In this document: positions 55,411 through 63,785 of the stretch, one piece after another
Position numbering within the stretch: position 1 is the stretch's first letter
Layout of the letters: every line of letters begins with the position of its first letter
DNA from: Halorubrum alkaliphilum
GTDB lineage: Archaea > Halobacteriota > Halobacteria > Halobacteriales > Haloferacaceae
DNA length: 64,000 nt
NCBI RefSeq assembly: GCF_017873815.1
Contig: NZ_JAGGKQ010000004.1
Span: 147,009-211,008 of the forward strand
Reading direction: 5' to 3'
The notes under the pieces: model-generated
Databases searched by the model: none
Told to the model about the DNA's origin: nothing
Seen by the model: only the letters and a program-made list of their open reading frames with translations
Program-made: the position numbers and the translations under genes

Positions 55411-55611
55411 ATGGTAGACATATTGAACAGTAAATTAGTACTGGCCGAACGAACGGAAATGGCGCTGTACCTGTCGGGTATCGTTCTAGCCACAGGAGCA
55501 GCGTATTACCTGGGAGAAACTGGAGATCCGGCCCCGGTATATGGCGTAATCGGGGCACTCTCGTTTATTCTTTTATTGACCGAATCTACGGACCACTCTC
55601 GTGAGAGCTAA
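55411..55611 (+). CDS. Small membrane protein
   Basis: The 66-residue protein has two hydrophobic helices, AERTEMALYLSGIVLATGAA and VYGVIGALSFILLLTES. It starts about 25 bases after a TTTTACTTA box and ends 2 bases before the CPBP gene, so it probably shares its transcript. It may be a partner or substrate of that protein. No family recognised. AT content is higher than in core genes. Confidence 0.6.
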   Translation: MVDILNSKLVLAERTEMALYLSGIVLATGAAYYLGETGDPAPVYGVIGALSFILLLTESTDHSRES

Positions 55612-55613
55612 CT

Positions 55614-56321
55614 ATGGATCGGATACGACGATCGACACTCCGGGGTGTCGGTGTCGGCTTCGGCTTGATGCTCCTCGGACTGGTCGTCGGCCTGCTCAGC
55701 AATATTATCACGTTCCAAGTCCTTGGTGATTTTGGACAAACGGCTCACGGTCAGTGGATATCACGACGTGGACTTCAATACGGCTTCCTCATACTGGCGG
55801 TGGGCTACATCGGGTACCGCAGTTCGGTTGGTCTGTTTGTTCGTATCAAACGTCCCAGTCTCGAAGGACTCGGATGGATCCTACTCGGACCCGTTACGTT
55901 GATCGGGATCGGGCTTGCTCTCGATCCAGTGTTGGAGATAATCGGGATTTCAATGGACCATGGAGCCCCTACAGCAGATCCAACGGAGTCACTGTCACAA
56001 TTCACCGTGTTCGTTATCATCAGTTGGCTTGTGGCTGCACCAGCTGAAGAACTACTCTTCCGTGGTGTGATCCAAGGTCGCCTCCGTGAAACGATGCGAC
56101 CAGTTGGTGCTGTCGCTGTCGGAGCGATCATCTTCGCACTCATGCACGTCCTCATCGGCGTAATAGACGGCCGATCAATCGGCGGAATCGTCGCGTGGGG
56201 AATCGAGACTCTCGTCAGCGGAGTACTGTTCGGTGCGGCCTACGAACGGACTGAAAATCTTCTGATCCCCTCGGTAATTCACGCGACGATGTGGACGCTA
56301 CCGTATGTTGTTCTCGTCTGA
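55614..56321 (+). CDS. CPBP-family intramembrane metalloprotease
   Basis: The 235-residue protein has about seven hydrophobic helices and the CPBP (Abi) motifs: EELLFRG near residue 144, FALMH near 172, and a third His in PSVIHATMW. These coordinate the catalytic centre of the CAAX-protease fold. In bacteria and haloarchaea such genes often sit in peptide-export or immunity loci. Low GC marks it as accessory. Confidence 0.85.
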   Translation: MDRIRRSTLRGVGVGFGLMLLGLVVGLLSNIITFQVLGDFGQTAHGQWISRRGLQYGFLILAVGYIGYRSSVGLFVRIKRPSLEGLGWILLGPVTLIGIGLALDPVLEIIGISMDHGAPTADPTESLSQFTVFVIISWLVAAPAEELLFRGVIQGRLRETMRPVGAVAVGAIIFALMHVLIGVIDGRSIGGIVAWGIETLVSGVLFGAAYERTENLLIPSVIHATMWTLPYVVLV

Positions 56322-56343
56322 ACGATTAGCCAGGATATCGTTA

Positions 56344-57198
56344 TCAGCAGCTTGACTGAAGACTGCCCCCGGGTGCTCCCCAGATCAACCATTCGTCTTC
56401 GATTGTTCGGAAGCGGTAGCGCACCGTGTTCGTGTTCCCATCGATCGCTATCGTAACATCGCCGACAACGTCGACTTCTCCTTCCTCAACCATCTCAAAC
56501 GCAATGAACTCAAAATCAAACGCACCCACCCAGTCAAACTCGTCTGCGGACCACGGACCTAACTCACCTGCGTCTGCGATCATCGCGTTTGCAGCGTCCT
56601 GATCACCGCTATCTACCCTCTCAATGTAAGATCGAGCAACTGAGCGGGGACTTGTGTACCCCGCCGTACCGGACCGGAGTCCGTCGAGAGCGGCCCAGAT
56701 TAACCACTCGTCTTCGACCCTTCGGAAACGATAGCGTACGGTGTCCGTGTTCCCACCGATTGCCATCGTGATATCTCCGATGACAGAAGCGTCGTCGTCT
56801 TCAACCGTCTCGAACCCGACAAAATCTATATCGAACGCAGCGACCCACTCAAATTCGGTTTCAGACCACGTTTCAAGCGGACCCCCGTTCGCGACCAACT
56901 CGTTTGTAGCATCACGGTCCGCGTCGTCCAGTGCTCTGACGTAGGTCTCTGCGGTCGCCTGGGGGGACGAACTGATAACCTGGTCGGTTGACAACCACCC
57001 CGGTATAGTGCTGGCCGCTACAACACAGCCACCAGCGAGGAATTGCCTCCGGTCTAACGGTGTCGTTCCGTTGCTCGAATCGTTCGAAGGGGGTAAGCCG
57101 CGACTCCCGGCGAGTCGGTGTACGGGTACATAGACCGATTCTGGTATTGGGGACAACATCACTCCTGATTTGTTGAGATTACCAATAAATTGTAACAT
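56344..57198 (-). CDS. Tat-exported protein with two tandem NTF2-like repeats
   Basis: The 284-residue protein carries a twin-arginine signal (LDRRQFLAGG, about residue 48). The mature part is two copies of a domain of about 95 residues: the first has TWSETEFEWVAAFDIDFVGF, the second PWSADEFDWVGAFDFEFIAF. Both end with a DEWLIW block. The repeat looks like an NTF2/SnoaL or DUF4878-type fold. It is probably secreted or cell-surface. Start 57198 may be too far upstream (ATG 57159 is also possible). Confidence 0.7.
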   Translation of the reverse strand: MLQFIGNLNKSGVMLSPIPESVYVPVHRLAGSRGLPPSNDSSNGTTPLDRRQFLAGGCVVAASTIPGWLSTDQVISSSPQATAETYVRALDDADRDATNELVANGGPLETWSETEFEWVAAFDIDFVGFETVEDDDASVIGDITMAIGGNTDTVRYRFRRVEDEWLIWAALDGLRSGTAGYTSPRSVARSYIERVDSGDQDAANAMIADAGELGPWSADEFDWVGAFDFEFIAFEMVEEGEVDVVGDVTIAIDGNTNTVRYRFRTIEDEWLIWGAPGGSLQSSC

Positions 57199-57259
57199 CG
57201 CTTTCTCGGCCAGTAACTAGCACACCAACTATTTGTATCATGATTCACCACGCGGCCAT

Positions 57260-58009
57260 ATGTCTCGCTTGCCCTCCAAAGAGACACTCAAAAAGGACAG
57301 TAAAGATAGCCTAGCGGCAGCCCGAGATATCCGTTTCGACCCGAATATCGATACCCTCGTTGCGAGCCTCTCATTACTCGTGCTCTGGGGGATCTATTAC
57401 TATCAATCTGTAAGCGAGTCAACAGAATCCGTGGTGGTGTTTCTCCTTATCGGAAACTTCGCTCTGACGATCGCATTTCCGATATACTACGTTTGTTATA
57501 CTCGAGGAGAACCGCTGTCTGCAGTCGGAATCACTACTGACGGGTGGAAACCAGCAGTCCTTGTGTCGATCGTTGTGGCCGTGTTATTTTTCCCGGGCCT
57601 GCTTGCAACAGAGGAATCTACGGCCGTCCTCATCCCGCACATCATTACTGTCGGATTGATGTTCTGGGAGCCGTTTTTCGTGCACGGCTTTCTACAGATT
57701 CGATTCGAACAAGCGTTCGGAGTTCTGCCGGGCATCGTACTGGCAGGAAGTGGTTTTGCGCTCTTTCACGTCGGGACTGCCGGGTTACTCGGAGTTGTCG
57801 TACTACTAGCTCTAGGGCTCTTTCACGCGGTGCTGTTCAGCGTGTTCAGCCGTAACATCCTCGTATTGTGGCCGATTCTTTGGGCGGTCGGAAGTTCGCA
57901 GGGAACACTCGATAGCGTTGTCTTCGGGTGGGAGGAAGCGATGGCTTATACAGTGATTCTGCTCGTTACGGGCGCTGTGATAATTGGTACCCACCGAAAA
58001 CGCCGGTGA
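57260..58009 (+). CDS. CPBP-like membrane protein with degenerate active site
   Basis: The 249-residue protein has the CPBP helix plan, but the first motif reads EPFFVHG where active members have EExxxRG. The second Glu and the Arg are lost. FALFH survives, and the third His is missing. It is probably not a protease and may be a scaffold or immunity-type protein. The ATG at 57260 follows an AT-rich stretch at the right distance. It converges on the secreted-peptide gene with a gap of 21 bases. Confidence 0.7.
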   Translation: MSRLPSKETLKKDSKDSLAAARDIRFDPNIDTLVASLSLLVLWGIYYYQSVSESTESVVVFLLIGNFALTIAFPIYYVCYTRGEPLSAVGITTDGWKPAVLVSIVVAVLFFPGLLATEESTAVLIPHIITVGLMFWEPFFVHGFLQIRFEQAFGVLPGIVLAGSGFALFHVGTAGLLGVVVLLALGLFHAVLFSVFSRNILVLWPILWAVGSSQGTLDSVVFGWEEAMAYTVILLVTGAVIIGTHRKRR

Positions 58010-58030
58010 CCTACTTGCTCACGGCCAGAC

Positions 58031-58198
58031 TCAACGGAAGATCCAACTGATCCCTCCGGCACACGTCGTTGTACCGCCACCTCCGGAGTCGTCAAGCGTG
58101 ACTGTGGGTTCGGGTGTACCGACTGCGAAGGCACTTCCGACAAGGAGGAGACCCACCACGAGGGCGCTTCCAAGGAGGAGCGAGTGGCGGGGGACCAT
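58031..58198 (-). CDS. 55-residue secreted or membrane-anchored peptide
   Basis: The short frame encodes a basic start, then a hydrophobic core LLLGSALVVGLLLVGSAFA (7-25), then a 30-residue Gly/Thr-rich tail with a single Cys and the end GISWIFR. This looks like a Sec signal peptide followed by a small mature peptide. ATTTTATC on the minus strand lies 22-29 bases upstream, the leaderless spacing. It is convergent with the degenerate CPBP gene. Possible roles: signalling peptide, halocin-like peptide or small membrane subunit. Confidence 0.55.
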   Translation of the reverse strand: MVPRHSLLLGSALVVGLLLVGSAFAVGTPEPTVTLDDSGGGGTTTCAGGISWIFR

Positions 58199-58219
58199 AC
58201 ACGTGTTTTTGGCTCATGG

Positions 58220-58227
58220 ATAAAATC
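58220..58227 (-). promoter_or_regulatory. TATA box of the small peptide gene
   Basis: On the minus strand GATTTTAT lies 22-29 bases before the ATG at 58198. Confidence 0.5.
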
Positions 58228-58268
58228 TCGAACCCTTCCGAACTGAGCGATAGGATCGGTCGAGCCAG

Positions 58269-58424
58269 ATGAATACCGGCCACAGCACGTTTCGATGCTT
58301 GATGCGATATTTTTCAAAGGAAGCCGAAAGGTCTGAATCGAACGAATCCGCATCAAATTTTCTGAGCGAGAAACTCAACCATGGGTATATTGAACTCACG
58401 GACGACACGGTAAACGCCGGCTGA
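58269..58424 (+). CDS. Possible 51-residue protein
   Basis: A short frame with a polar, Ser/Glu-rich product (RYFSKEAERSESNESASNFL) starts at ATG 58269 and ends at TGA 58422. The nearest AT-rich box is about 45 bases upstream. No family is recognised. It could be chance. Confidence 0.25.
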   Translation: MNTGHSTFRCLMRYFSKEAERSESNESASNFLSEKLNHGYIELTDDTVNAG

Positions 58425-58502
58425 CAGCCCTCCCCCGCTGTCGTTTCGGCCCTCCATTCGAGGTCAGGGTTCGATCGGATCGGTCGTTCGGTCGGGATAC
58501 GC

Positions 58503-59159
58503 CTACATCCAGACGAACCGTAGCAGCAACCCGCCGATCGGGATCCCGAAGACGCCGTAGGTGAGTCCACCGAACAGCAGTTCTCCGAGCGGTATCCACG
58601 GTCCGATAGCGAGGACGACGACCGCACCGCCGAACGCGGCGACACAGACCAGCACCACGGCGATCGGTCGTCGGTCGATCGGGTCGAGATCGGTCGTTCG
58701 CACGGGAAGTTCGAACGCGTCGACGAGGTGATCGGCGTCGGCAATCGGCCCGATCCCGTAGTGGTTGCGTACTCCGTACTCGACGACGGCGAGGACGACG
58801 AACGTCGCGAGCCAGACGCACCACGTTCCGACGCAGCTCGTCAGGTAGACGGAGCCGTCGACGACGAGGTACCCCTCGAACTCCGATCACTCCGGCGCCG
58901 GTGAGGCGACGTCCCGATACGTCGCCCACGCGATCAGGATAGAGAGCCCGACGATCAGCGAGAGCAATCGCGTGTGAGCCGGGCAAAGCACGGCCGGAAA
59001 CCCGAACGCGAAGACGAAGGCCGCACTAGAGACCGAGGCGAGCGGCCACAGCGAGTCGGGAACGTGACCGAGTCACCGGAACAGGAACTCGACAACGCCG
59101 AGATGGACGATTCCGGCGAGCGTCGCGACGAGAAGCGTCCGAAGTGAGGGTGAACTCAT
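58503..59159 (-). pseudogene. Membrane protein gene interrupted by two in-frame UGA codons
   Basis: From ATG 59159 to TAG 58503 a single frame of 219 codons reads as a plausible membrane protein with about five hydrophobic helices, except for TGA at 59073-59075 (codon 29) and TGA at 58887-58889 (codon 91). Both would read naturally as Trp (TGG to TGA). No frameshift is present. The 66-residue tail after codon 153 is LDPIDRRPIAVVLVCVA then a helix. It lies 10 bases after the stop of the gene at 59170, so it was part of that operon. Recent nonsense decay is the simplest reading. Confidence 0.7.
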
Positions 59160-59169
59160 CGTGATCGCC

Positions 59170-59706
59170 TCACTCGGACTCCTCGACGACCGCGGTGTAC
59201 ACGGTCCCGCTCACGGCACCGACCGGGAACGTCACCCACCACGTGATCATGAATCCGAGGCCGACGACGCCGACCGAGAACGCCGCCGCGTTCACGGGGT
59301 CGGCACCGGAGAGCTCAAGCACGGCCGACGCCGTCAGGATGACCGTGACGGCGATCAGGCTGGCGACGTACGTCCCGAGCGTGCCGAGCAGCCCGGCGAC
59401 GGCCCCAAAAAACGGAACGTCCGACGGGAGGAGTCGCCACACGGCGACGCCGACCAAGAACGCGGTCGGAATCACGACCGGAACTGCGAGCCCGGCGAAC
59501 GCAAACCAGACGACCCCGTCGTTCGACGACAACAGGCCGACAGTCTCACCGGTGATCGCACCGACGGCGAACAGGGCCGTTGAGGCGAGTGCGGCGCTCG
59601 CCGCCGCATAGCCTGCGCCGACGTCCGGTCGTTCAGCACCGGGAAGTCGTCCGGGACCGTATCGAGTACACGCACGATGGAGGGTTTGTGTGGGGAGGGA
59701 CCACAT
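59170..59706 (-). CDS. Membrane protein of unknown function
   Basis: The 178-residue protein has about four to five hydrophobic helices (ALASTALFAVGAITG, WFAFAGLAVPVVIPTAFLVG, and others). It begins about 25 bases downstream of a minus-strand TTTAACC box. I do not recognise the family. It is upstream of the interrupted gene at 58503 and downstream of the ABC-2 permease, all on the minus strand. Confidence 0.6.
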   Translation of the reverse strand: MWSLPTQTLHRACTRYGPGRLPGAERPDVGAGYAAASAALASTALFAVGAITGETVGLLSSNDGVVWFAFAGLAVPVVIPTAFLVGVAVWRLLPSDVPFFGAVAGLLGTLGTYVASLIAVTVILTASAVLELSGADPVNAAAFSVGVVGLGFMITWWVTFPVGAVSGTVYTAVVEESE

Positions 59707-59753
59707 GTTCTACAGTATTACGGCCGAGGTTAAATGTGTTCTCCCGAGCACGT

Positions 59754-60704
59754 TCAAGAGATATCGACAGCCCGGAGGCGAACCATGCCGAACAGAACTG
59801 GCACCATTGTCCACGCACACAGCACGCCGATCAAGAACGGCTCGACGAGATATCCGGCAACGACTCCACTCACGTGATCGGCGAGTGACGCGCCAGAGTC
59901 GCGTTCGAGCAATCCGAAGGTAATACGCAGCGGATACACCGACGCGCCCCCCAGAATGGTCGCGACGTCGGCGTACGCCTCGATCGGGTTGAGCCGTTCC
60001 AAGAATGGAACCCACGTTGCGACAGCACTGCTGGGGAGTACTTGTGACGCCGCACGATGTATTCCGACAACGACGGGCTCCCAGAGAAACGTCATCGTCA
60101 TGTAGCCGCCGGTGACGACGGCGATCGATCGCTTGGGCGTGGCGGCCGCCGCGGAGACGCCGATCGACAGACCGCCGAACGCGAACGCGAATAGGACCGT
60201 CGTAACGCCGAGTCCGACGAGCGGTCGCACCGGAACGGTACCGAACGTCCCGAGACTCACCAGGATCGCAAATCCAATGGCCGCGGCGACCCCGACAGCG
60301 AGCGCAGCCAATCCTCCAACGAGTTTACCGACGACGATCTCCGTTCGAGACAGCGGCATCCCGAGGAGTACTCTGAGGCTCCCGGACGCACGCTCACCGG
60401 ACACGGTGAAACAGCCGACGAGAATCGCCGCAAGCGGGACGAGAAGCTGAAACGGAAGTCCGAGGTTATCGACCGCAGCCGTGGCCGACGTCGGGCCGAG
60501 ACCCCGTGCGACGGCTTGGAACACACCGATCACACTGACGAGGAGCACGACGAGAAGCGTTTGCGCGGACCGTGACCGGGAAACGTGTCGGAGTTCTTTC
60601 CGGGCGACGACAGAGATGCGTGTGCTCGCACTCGTCGATGATTGCGTGGACGTTTCGACTACATCCACGGACTCCACCGTGTCGTCCTGTCGAGTCGTGC
60701 TCAC
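59754..60704 (-). CDS. ABC-2-type transporter permease
   Basis: The 316-residue membrane protein has about six helices and the ABC-2 feature VARKELRHVSRSRSAQTLL before the first helix. GERASGSLRVLLGMPLSR is the coupling segment, followed by KLVGGL. It forms an exporter with the ATPase encoded 3 bases upstream. The substrate may be a peptide, lipid or drug. Confidence 0.85.
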   Translation of the reverse strand: MSTTRQDDTVESVDVVETSTQSSTSASTRISVVARKELRHVSRSRSAQTLLVVLLVSVIGVFQAVARGLGPTSATAAVDNLGLPFQLLVPLAAILVGCFTVSGERASGSLRVLLGMPLSRTEIVVGKLVGGLAALAVGVAAAIGFAILVSLGTFGTVPVRPLVGLGVTTVLFAFAFGGLSIGVSAAAATPKRSIAVVTGGYMTMTFLWEPVVVGIHRAASQVLPSSAVATWVPFLERLNPIEAYADVATILGGASVYPLRITFGLLERDSGASLADHVSGVVAGYLVEPFLIGVLCAWTMVPVLFGMVRLRAVDIS

Positions 60705-60707
60705 GTG

Positions 60708-61448
60708 TTAGGCACCTCCGGAACCGGATCGCATACCCGGGGGTTCTGACGGCGAACCCGACGTATGCCGGTCGAATAGCTCTCCGAGCGACGACGTGTG
60801 GTCCTCGACCGCAGCAACGGTTTTCAGCCGACCGTCGTCGATGATCCCGACTCGGTCGCAGGTTTCCGCGACATGCTCGAGTATGTGACTGGAGAAAAAC
60901 ACCGTGGTCCCCCGTGTGACCTCTTCGATGACGAGCCGTTTCAGCAGCGAGATTCCGTGTGGATCCAGCCCGCTCGTCGGCTCGTCGAGCACGAGGAGGT
61001 CCGGATCCCCAACAGTTGCCATCCCCAGTGCCAACCGCTGACGCATCCCCGTCGAGTACGTCCCGACTGGACGGTCGGCATCCGCCTGTGAAAGCCCCAG
61101 TCGATCGAGTACTCGGTCGGCATCGATGTCGACCCCTTTGAGGGACGCCGGGAGACGGAGATGTTCATACCCGGTCAGCCGATCATACAGATCATACCCC
61201 TCGGGAAGCACGCCGATCCGGTCGTGAATCTCACGGGGGTTGTCCTGGGCGTTATATCCGAGAACCGTTGCCGTTCCCGACGACGGACGGGCGTAATCGA
61301 GGAGAATGTCGAGCGTCGTCGACTTTCCCGCGCCGTTCGGCCCGAGGAATCCGAACGCTTCACCCTCCATCACGGAGAGATCGATCTCGTCGATGGCGAC
61401 GTACTCTCCGTAGCGTTTAGTGAGGCTATCTAATCGGATCGCAGTCAT
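60708..61448 (-). CDS. ABC transporter ATP-binding protein (ABC-2 exporter)
   Basis: The 246-residue ATPase has Walker A GPNGAGKST, the signature region YSTGMRQRL in place of LSGGQ, Walker B LLVLDEP and a late His in FFSSHILEH. The signature and fold are typical of exporters paired with ABC-2 permeases, such as the downstream gene at 59754. It is divergent from the HTH gene at 61555, so the shared 106-base gap carries both promoters. Confidence 0.9.
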   Translation of the reverse strand: MTAIRLDSLTKRYGEYVAIDEIDLSVMEGEAFGFLGPNGAGKSTTLDILLDYARPSSGTATVLGYNAQDNPREIHDRIGVLPEGYDLYDRLTGYEHLRLPASLKGVDIDADRVLDRLGLSQADADRPVGTYSTGMRQRLALGMATVGDPDLLVLDEPTSGLDPHGISLLKRLVIEEVTRGTTVFFSSHILEHVAETCDRVGIIDDGRLKTVAAVEDHTSSLGELFDRHTSGSPSEPPGMRSGSGGA

Positions 61449-61554
61449 ACCCGACTGGACGAGGCTGAGCATAATAGTTCGGAATCCACGGTTTCCGAGT
61501 CAGAAACTCCGTACAAGGGTATTTTTCATCGGAGAAACGAAGGGTGACTGGTAG

Positions 61555-61911
61555 ATGGAAGATCCTCCCGACCAACTGACGGCCGAGACCGTCGGCGAGC
61601 TGCTCGAGGACGAGTACGCTCGGGCGATCCTCGCCGAAACGAGTCGGGAGCCGCTGTCAGCGGACGAGCTTGCCGAGCGATGTGATGCGTCGTCGCCGAC
61701 GATCTACCGCCGAATTAACCGCCTCCAGGAGTTCGATATGCTTCACGAACGACAGACCCTACAATCGGACGGCCACCATTATCGGCGCTTTTCGGCCCGA
61801 CTGGAACGCGTGACGATCGAGCTCCGAGACGGAGAGTACACGGTCTCCGTCGATCGAACTGATAGCGACGGCGTCGATCGACTGACCACGCTCTACGAGG
61901 ATCTCCGATGA
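61555..61911 (+). CDS. ArsR-like winged-helix regulator
   Basis: The 118-residue protein has a winged helix (about 10-75) with DEYARAILAETSREPLSADE and CDASSPTIYRRINRLQEF, and a wing ending YRRFSARLE. It is divergent from the ABC exporter and overlaps the next membrane gene by ATGA. It likely controls the exporter. Its signal is unknown. Confidence 0.85.
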   Translation: MEDPPDQLTAETVGELLEDEYARAILAETSREPLSADELAERCDASSPTIYRRINRLQEFDMLHERQTLQSDGHHYRRFSARLERVTIELRDGEYTVSVDRTDSDGVDRLTTLYEDLR

Positions 61912-62591
61912 CACTGTCAGATTTCGCCGTCGAAGGTGGCTCAGTTATCGAAGGGTTGGTCGGATTTACACTGGCGATCGCGACTATCGTTGCCGGTGCA
62001 TGGGTCGCGATAGTGGCGTATCGTGGATACACACGGTCCGAGAATCCCTCGACGCTGTATCTCGCTGCGGGAGTCGCGCTCGCGTCAGCCGGCTACACCG
62101 GCACGCGAATACTCATCCCGACCGTAGGCGGTTCGTCATTACTGACGAGCGCAGTCGCTACCGCAATTCAGTTTGTCGGGTTGGCTCTGGTGCTGTATGC
62201 CGTGTATGGCCGTTCTCAGCTGCGCACGTGGCACGTACTCGGTGGAGCAGCCGTTGGCGGCGGGCTGGTCTTGCTCGTACCGTTCGCTCTCGTGGCGGCG
62301 TTGGACGCGAGTCTGTCCGTCGCAACAGCCGGGGGGAACGGCGTTACCGCCGTTCTCGGTGCGTTCATCGGAGTCCAAGCCCTCCGCGGGTACCGGCGGT
62401 ACGGACGCCGGTCGATGCAGTGGCTGGCAGTCGGGATCGTGTTGTTGACCGTCGTTCCGTTCCTCGTACTCAACGTGCTCACGGTGTTCAGATCTACCGT
62501 CGGGGTTTCGGACGCCGCCGGCCTCGGTCTCGTGTTGTTCATCGAGCTTATCGGTGTGCTCGCGGTACTCGTCTCCCTGAAGATCGAGTGA
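61908..62591 (+). CDS. Seven-helix membrane protein
   Basis: The 227-residue protein has about seven hydrophobic helices. It overlaps the winged-helix gene by ATGA (61908-61911), so both are produced together. Haloarchaea often place such a membrane protein beside an ArsR-like regulator and an ABC-2 exporter (DUF7521-like in my memory). It may be a sensor or partner of the exporter. Confidence 0.7.
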   Translation: MTLSDFAVEGGSVIEGLVGFTLAIATIVAGAWVAIVAYRGYTRSENPSTLYLAAGVALASAGYTGTRILIPTVGGSSLLTSAVATAIQFVGLALVLYAVYGRSQLRTWHVLGGAAVGGGLVLLVPFALVAALDASLSVATAGGNGVTAVLGAFIGVQALRGYRRYGRRSMQWLAVGIVLLTVVPFLVLNVLTVFRSTVGVSDAAGLGLVLFIELIGVLAVLVSLKIE

Positions 62592-62623
62592 CCAATGAGC
62601 CTTCAAGAACGATTCATGTCTTC

Positions 62624-62734
62624 TCATTCGTCGTCCACTCTTCGCCGACGAACGAGCTCGTTGAGGAGATATGAGAGGACTCCCAACCCGATCAGATACG
62701 TAGCCAGCACGACGAAGGCCGTGTTCGATTCCAT
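62624..62734 (-). CDS. Possible 36-residue single-helix membrane protein
   Basis: A short frame encodes MESNTAFVVLATYLIGLGV and a second half ending in an Arg-rich cytoplasmic tail. It looks like a one-helix membrane peptide. A weak AATTG box lies about 28 bases upstream on the minus strand. No family is recognised. Confidence 0.35.
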   Translation of the reverse strand: MESNTAFVVLATYLIGLGVLSYLLNELVRRRRVDDE

Positions 62735-62872
62735 AGCGGCCTTCGAGAAGCGTCCCACTCAATTGCGTCGGTTCACGGGCTGGAACTCCCGATATCGGCG
62801 ACGTTCTACCGACGTGTCGTTCACGTCGACGAATGTATTGGTAGGATGGATGTGGTCGCGTTCGACGCGTGA

Positions 62873-62888
62873 CTCCGCACGTGCGGAG
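62873..62888. repeat. Perfect 16-bp palindrome before the CPBP gene
   Basis: CTCCGCACGTGCGGAG is its own reverse complement. It lies 15 bases before the GTG at 62903 and could be an operator for a dimeric regulator or a stem in the RNA. Confidence 0.6.
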
Positions 62889-62902
62889 TGGAGGGTCACA
62901 GT

Positions 62903-63730
62903 GTGAAACCCCTCAAACTAGCAGTAAGTCGATGTCCGATCGTGATGTTCCTCTGTGTCACGTTCAGCTTTTCGTGGGGGTTTGCGGGGCTCCTGTACGG
63001 GGTCACGGGTAACGATGTGTTTTTCATAGTCGGTGCGCCGTTCGCTTGGGGCCCGCTCGTCGGTGGTGTGGTGACCGTCTGGCTGCTGGACGAGAACGTT
63101 CGATCGTGGATCGGGCAGATCCGGAACTGGCGTGTCGGAGGAGTCTGGTATGGCATTGGAATCGGTGTGCTGCTTCTCAGAACGGATTTCAACGGGATTA
63201 CTGCGTTTCTCCTCGGCACAGAGGTGACCCTCGAAGCCAGTGGGTGGATGCTGTACACTGCGCTGTTCAACTTCTTCGTGACGCTGATCCTCGCGGGGGC
63301 GCTCGAGGAGTTCGGGTGGCGCGGCTTTGCGCAGGCGCGACTCCAGCAGCGCTACAATGCGGCCCTCGTGACCGTGTTCATCGGAGGGATTTGGGCAGTC
63401 TGGCACGCTCCGCTCATACTACTCGGACTCGGAAGTTTCACCACCCCGTTCAACTACGCTCTGATACTGATCGGTACGTCGGTTTTCTACGGATGGCTCT
63501 ACAACGAGACTGACGGAGGACTGTTCGTCGTGATGGTGGCCCACGCAGCAGGGAATATGCCGGCGTTCATCCGTGTCACAGGCGGGACACCACACCTCTT
63601 GGAGTCACTTCCGATAACCCCTACCGTACTCTTCTCACTCACGTTTGCCGGCGTTTTGATATGGTATGCTGGCTCGGAGACACTCACACGAGACGGGATA
63701 CTTCCGGACGTACCCGGACACAGTGGATGA
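62903..63730 (+). CDS. CPBP-family intramembrane metalloprotease
   Basis: The 275-residue protein has about eight hydrophobic helices and the complete CPBP motif set: EEFGWRG (near 135), AVWHA (near 164) and HAAGN (near 213). It is the third CPBP-type protein within 8 kb. Two GTG starts exist: 62888 and 62903; the second begins right before the basic KPLKLAVSR. IS110-type DNA follows within 50 bases of the stop. Confidence 0.82.
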   Translation: MKPLKLAVSRCPIVMFLCVTFSFSWGFAGLLYGVTGNDVFFIVGAPFAWGPLVGGVVTVWLLDENVRSWIGQIRNWRVGGVWYGIGIGVLLLRTDFNGITAFLLGTEVTLEASGWMLYTALFNFFVTLILAGALEEFGWRGFAQARLQQRYNAALVTVFIGGIWAVWHAPLILLGLGSFTTPFNYALILIGTSVFYGWLYNETDGGLFVVMVAHAAGNMPAFIRVTGGTPHLLESLPITPTVLFSLTFAGVLIWYAGSETLTRDGILPDVPGHSG

Positions 63731-63785
63731 GAAACCAGTTCTGATCACCACTCTTGATGGGATGAAAGCCTGCTAAGTCCCCAGC

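Noticed and set aside
58503..59159. Selenocysteine or Trp recoding of UGA
   Set aside because: Many neighbouring genes end with TGA, and no SECIS-like structure or selenoprotein gene is seen. The SelA-like gene at 33958 belongs to the DgaE-type group, not to selenocysteine synthase. Decay is simpler, though I keep the site as a finding.
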